NCBI RefSeq assembly: GCF_002939475.1
Contig: NZ_PKFQ01000001.1
Coordinates: forward strand, 496,001 to 560,000
Length of the DNA stretch: 64,000 nucleotides
Reading direction: 5' to 3'
Source: Streptomyces cinnamoneus
Lineage (GTDB): Bacteria; Actinomycetota; Actinomycetes; Streptomycetales; Streptomycetaceae
The notes beneath the pieces were generated by a model. The model ran no database searches, was not told where the DNA came from, and saw only the letters and a list, made by a program, of their open reading frames with translations. Made by a program: the position numbers and the translations under genes. Shown one piece after another: positions 63,788-64,000 of this stretch (the stretch's first letter is position 1; every line of letters begins with the position of its first letter).

Positions 63788-64000
63788 CGAAGACGACCCT
63801 TCTCCTGCGCGACGGCCGCGCCCTGGCCGCCCTGGCGGTGCCGCTGGTCCTCACCCAGCTCGCCCAGGTGGCCCTGACCACGACCGACACCGTGATGATG
63901 GGGCTGCTCGGCGCGACCGACCTGGCCGCGGGCGGCCTGGCTATCGTCATCTTCAACCAGCTGCGCACCATGGGGGTGGGCCTGGTCACGTCCGTCGGCA
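63784..64000 (+). CDS. MATE family efflux transporter (partial, runs off the window)
   Basis: The visible 72 residues have a short basic start and helices LAALAVPLVLTQLAQVALT and GLLGATDLAAGG with the MATE features LTQ and TTDTVMMG. It probably exports the finished metallophore. The remainder, and any assembly enzymes such as NIS synthetases, lie beyond base 64000. Confidence 0.8.
   Translation, partial: MTKTTLLLRDGRALAALAVPLVLTQLAQVALTTTDTVMMGLLGATDLAAGGLAIVIFNQLRTMGVGLVTSVG

Overview
The window is a high-GC (roughly 70-75 %) actinobacterial segment, almost certainly Streptomyces. The evidence is a geosmin synthase, a rodlin-like secreted protein, a RamB/PrpR-type regulator, F420-dependent oxidoreductases, DmdR-type iron boxes, frequent GTG starts and ATGA/GTGA start-stop overlaps. 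I see no rRNA, tRNA, insertion sequence, integrase or CRISPR array. The mix of secondary-metabolism genes, spare respiratory-chain genes and stress genes would suit a chromosome arm, but that is inference.

Layout. 1-8051 (minus): two adjacent genes of a PUFA-synthase-like iterative type I PKS; the larger has two N-terminal flavin-reductase-like domains fused to KS-AT-ACP-KR. 8233-13192: a DUF5133 protein, a HelD/HelR-type helicase, a rodlin-like protein, a DUF4232 secreted protein and an isocitrate lyase/PEP-mutase-fold enzyme. A structured, terminator-ended RNA candidate lies at about 13205-13340. 13681-18395 (minus): a VTC polyphosphate polymerase-like plus DUF4956 pair, a cytochrome P450 and a RamB/PrpR-like regulator. 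18466-25972: small stress and redox genes, an F420-dependent oxidoreductase, an endonuclease III-like protein and a large-subunit catalase.

26445-37011 (plus): ten collinear, mostly overlapping genes that look like a complete carbamoylated, heptose-containing glycan pathway. They encode a UDP-glucuronate decarboxylase-like enzyme, a carbamoyltransferase, GmhA, GmhB, HldE, two GT9 heptosyltransferase-like enzymes, two GT4 enzymes and one GT2. No LPS is expected in this organism, so the product is an open question. 37076-46079: membrane proteins, an MFS transporter, an SDR, a PAP2-diacylglycerol kinase fusion, an HAD phosphatase and a zinc alcohol dehydrogenase.

46080-51413: a second F420-dependent oxidoreductase, an extra ctaD-ctaF pair convergent with a lone qcrB, and an IscX homologue. 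51604-53859: geosmin synthase. 53867-64000: a divergent iron-responsive locus. Leftward runs a peptide/nickel-type ABC importer (lipoprotein, two permeases, fused double ATPase). Rightward run a clavaminate-synthase/VioC-like hydroxylase, SbnB-like and SbnA-like 2,3-diaminopropionate synthases, a SbnH-like decarboxylase and a MATE exporter cut by the window end. Two DmdR-type iron boxes sit between the arms. The simplest reading is a diaminopropionate/ethylenediamine-based metallophore whose assembly enzymes lie beyond base 64000.
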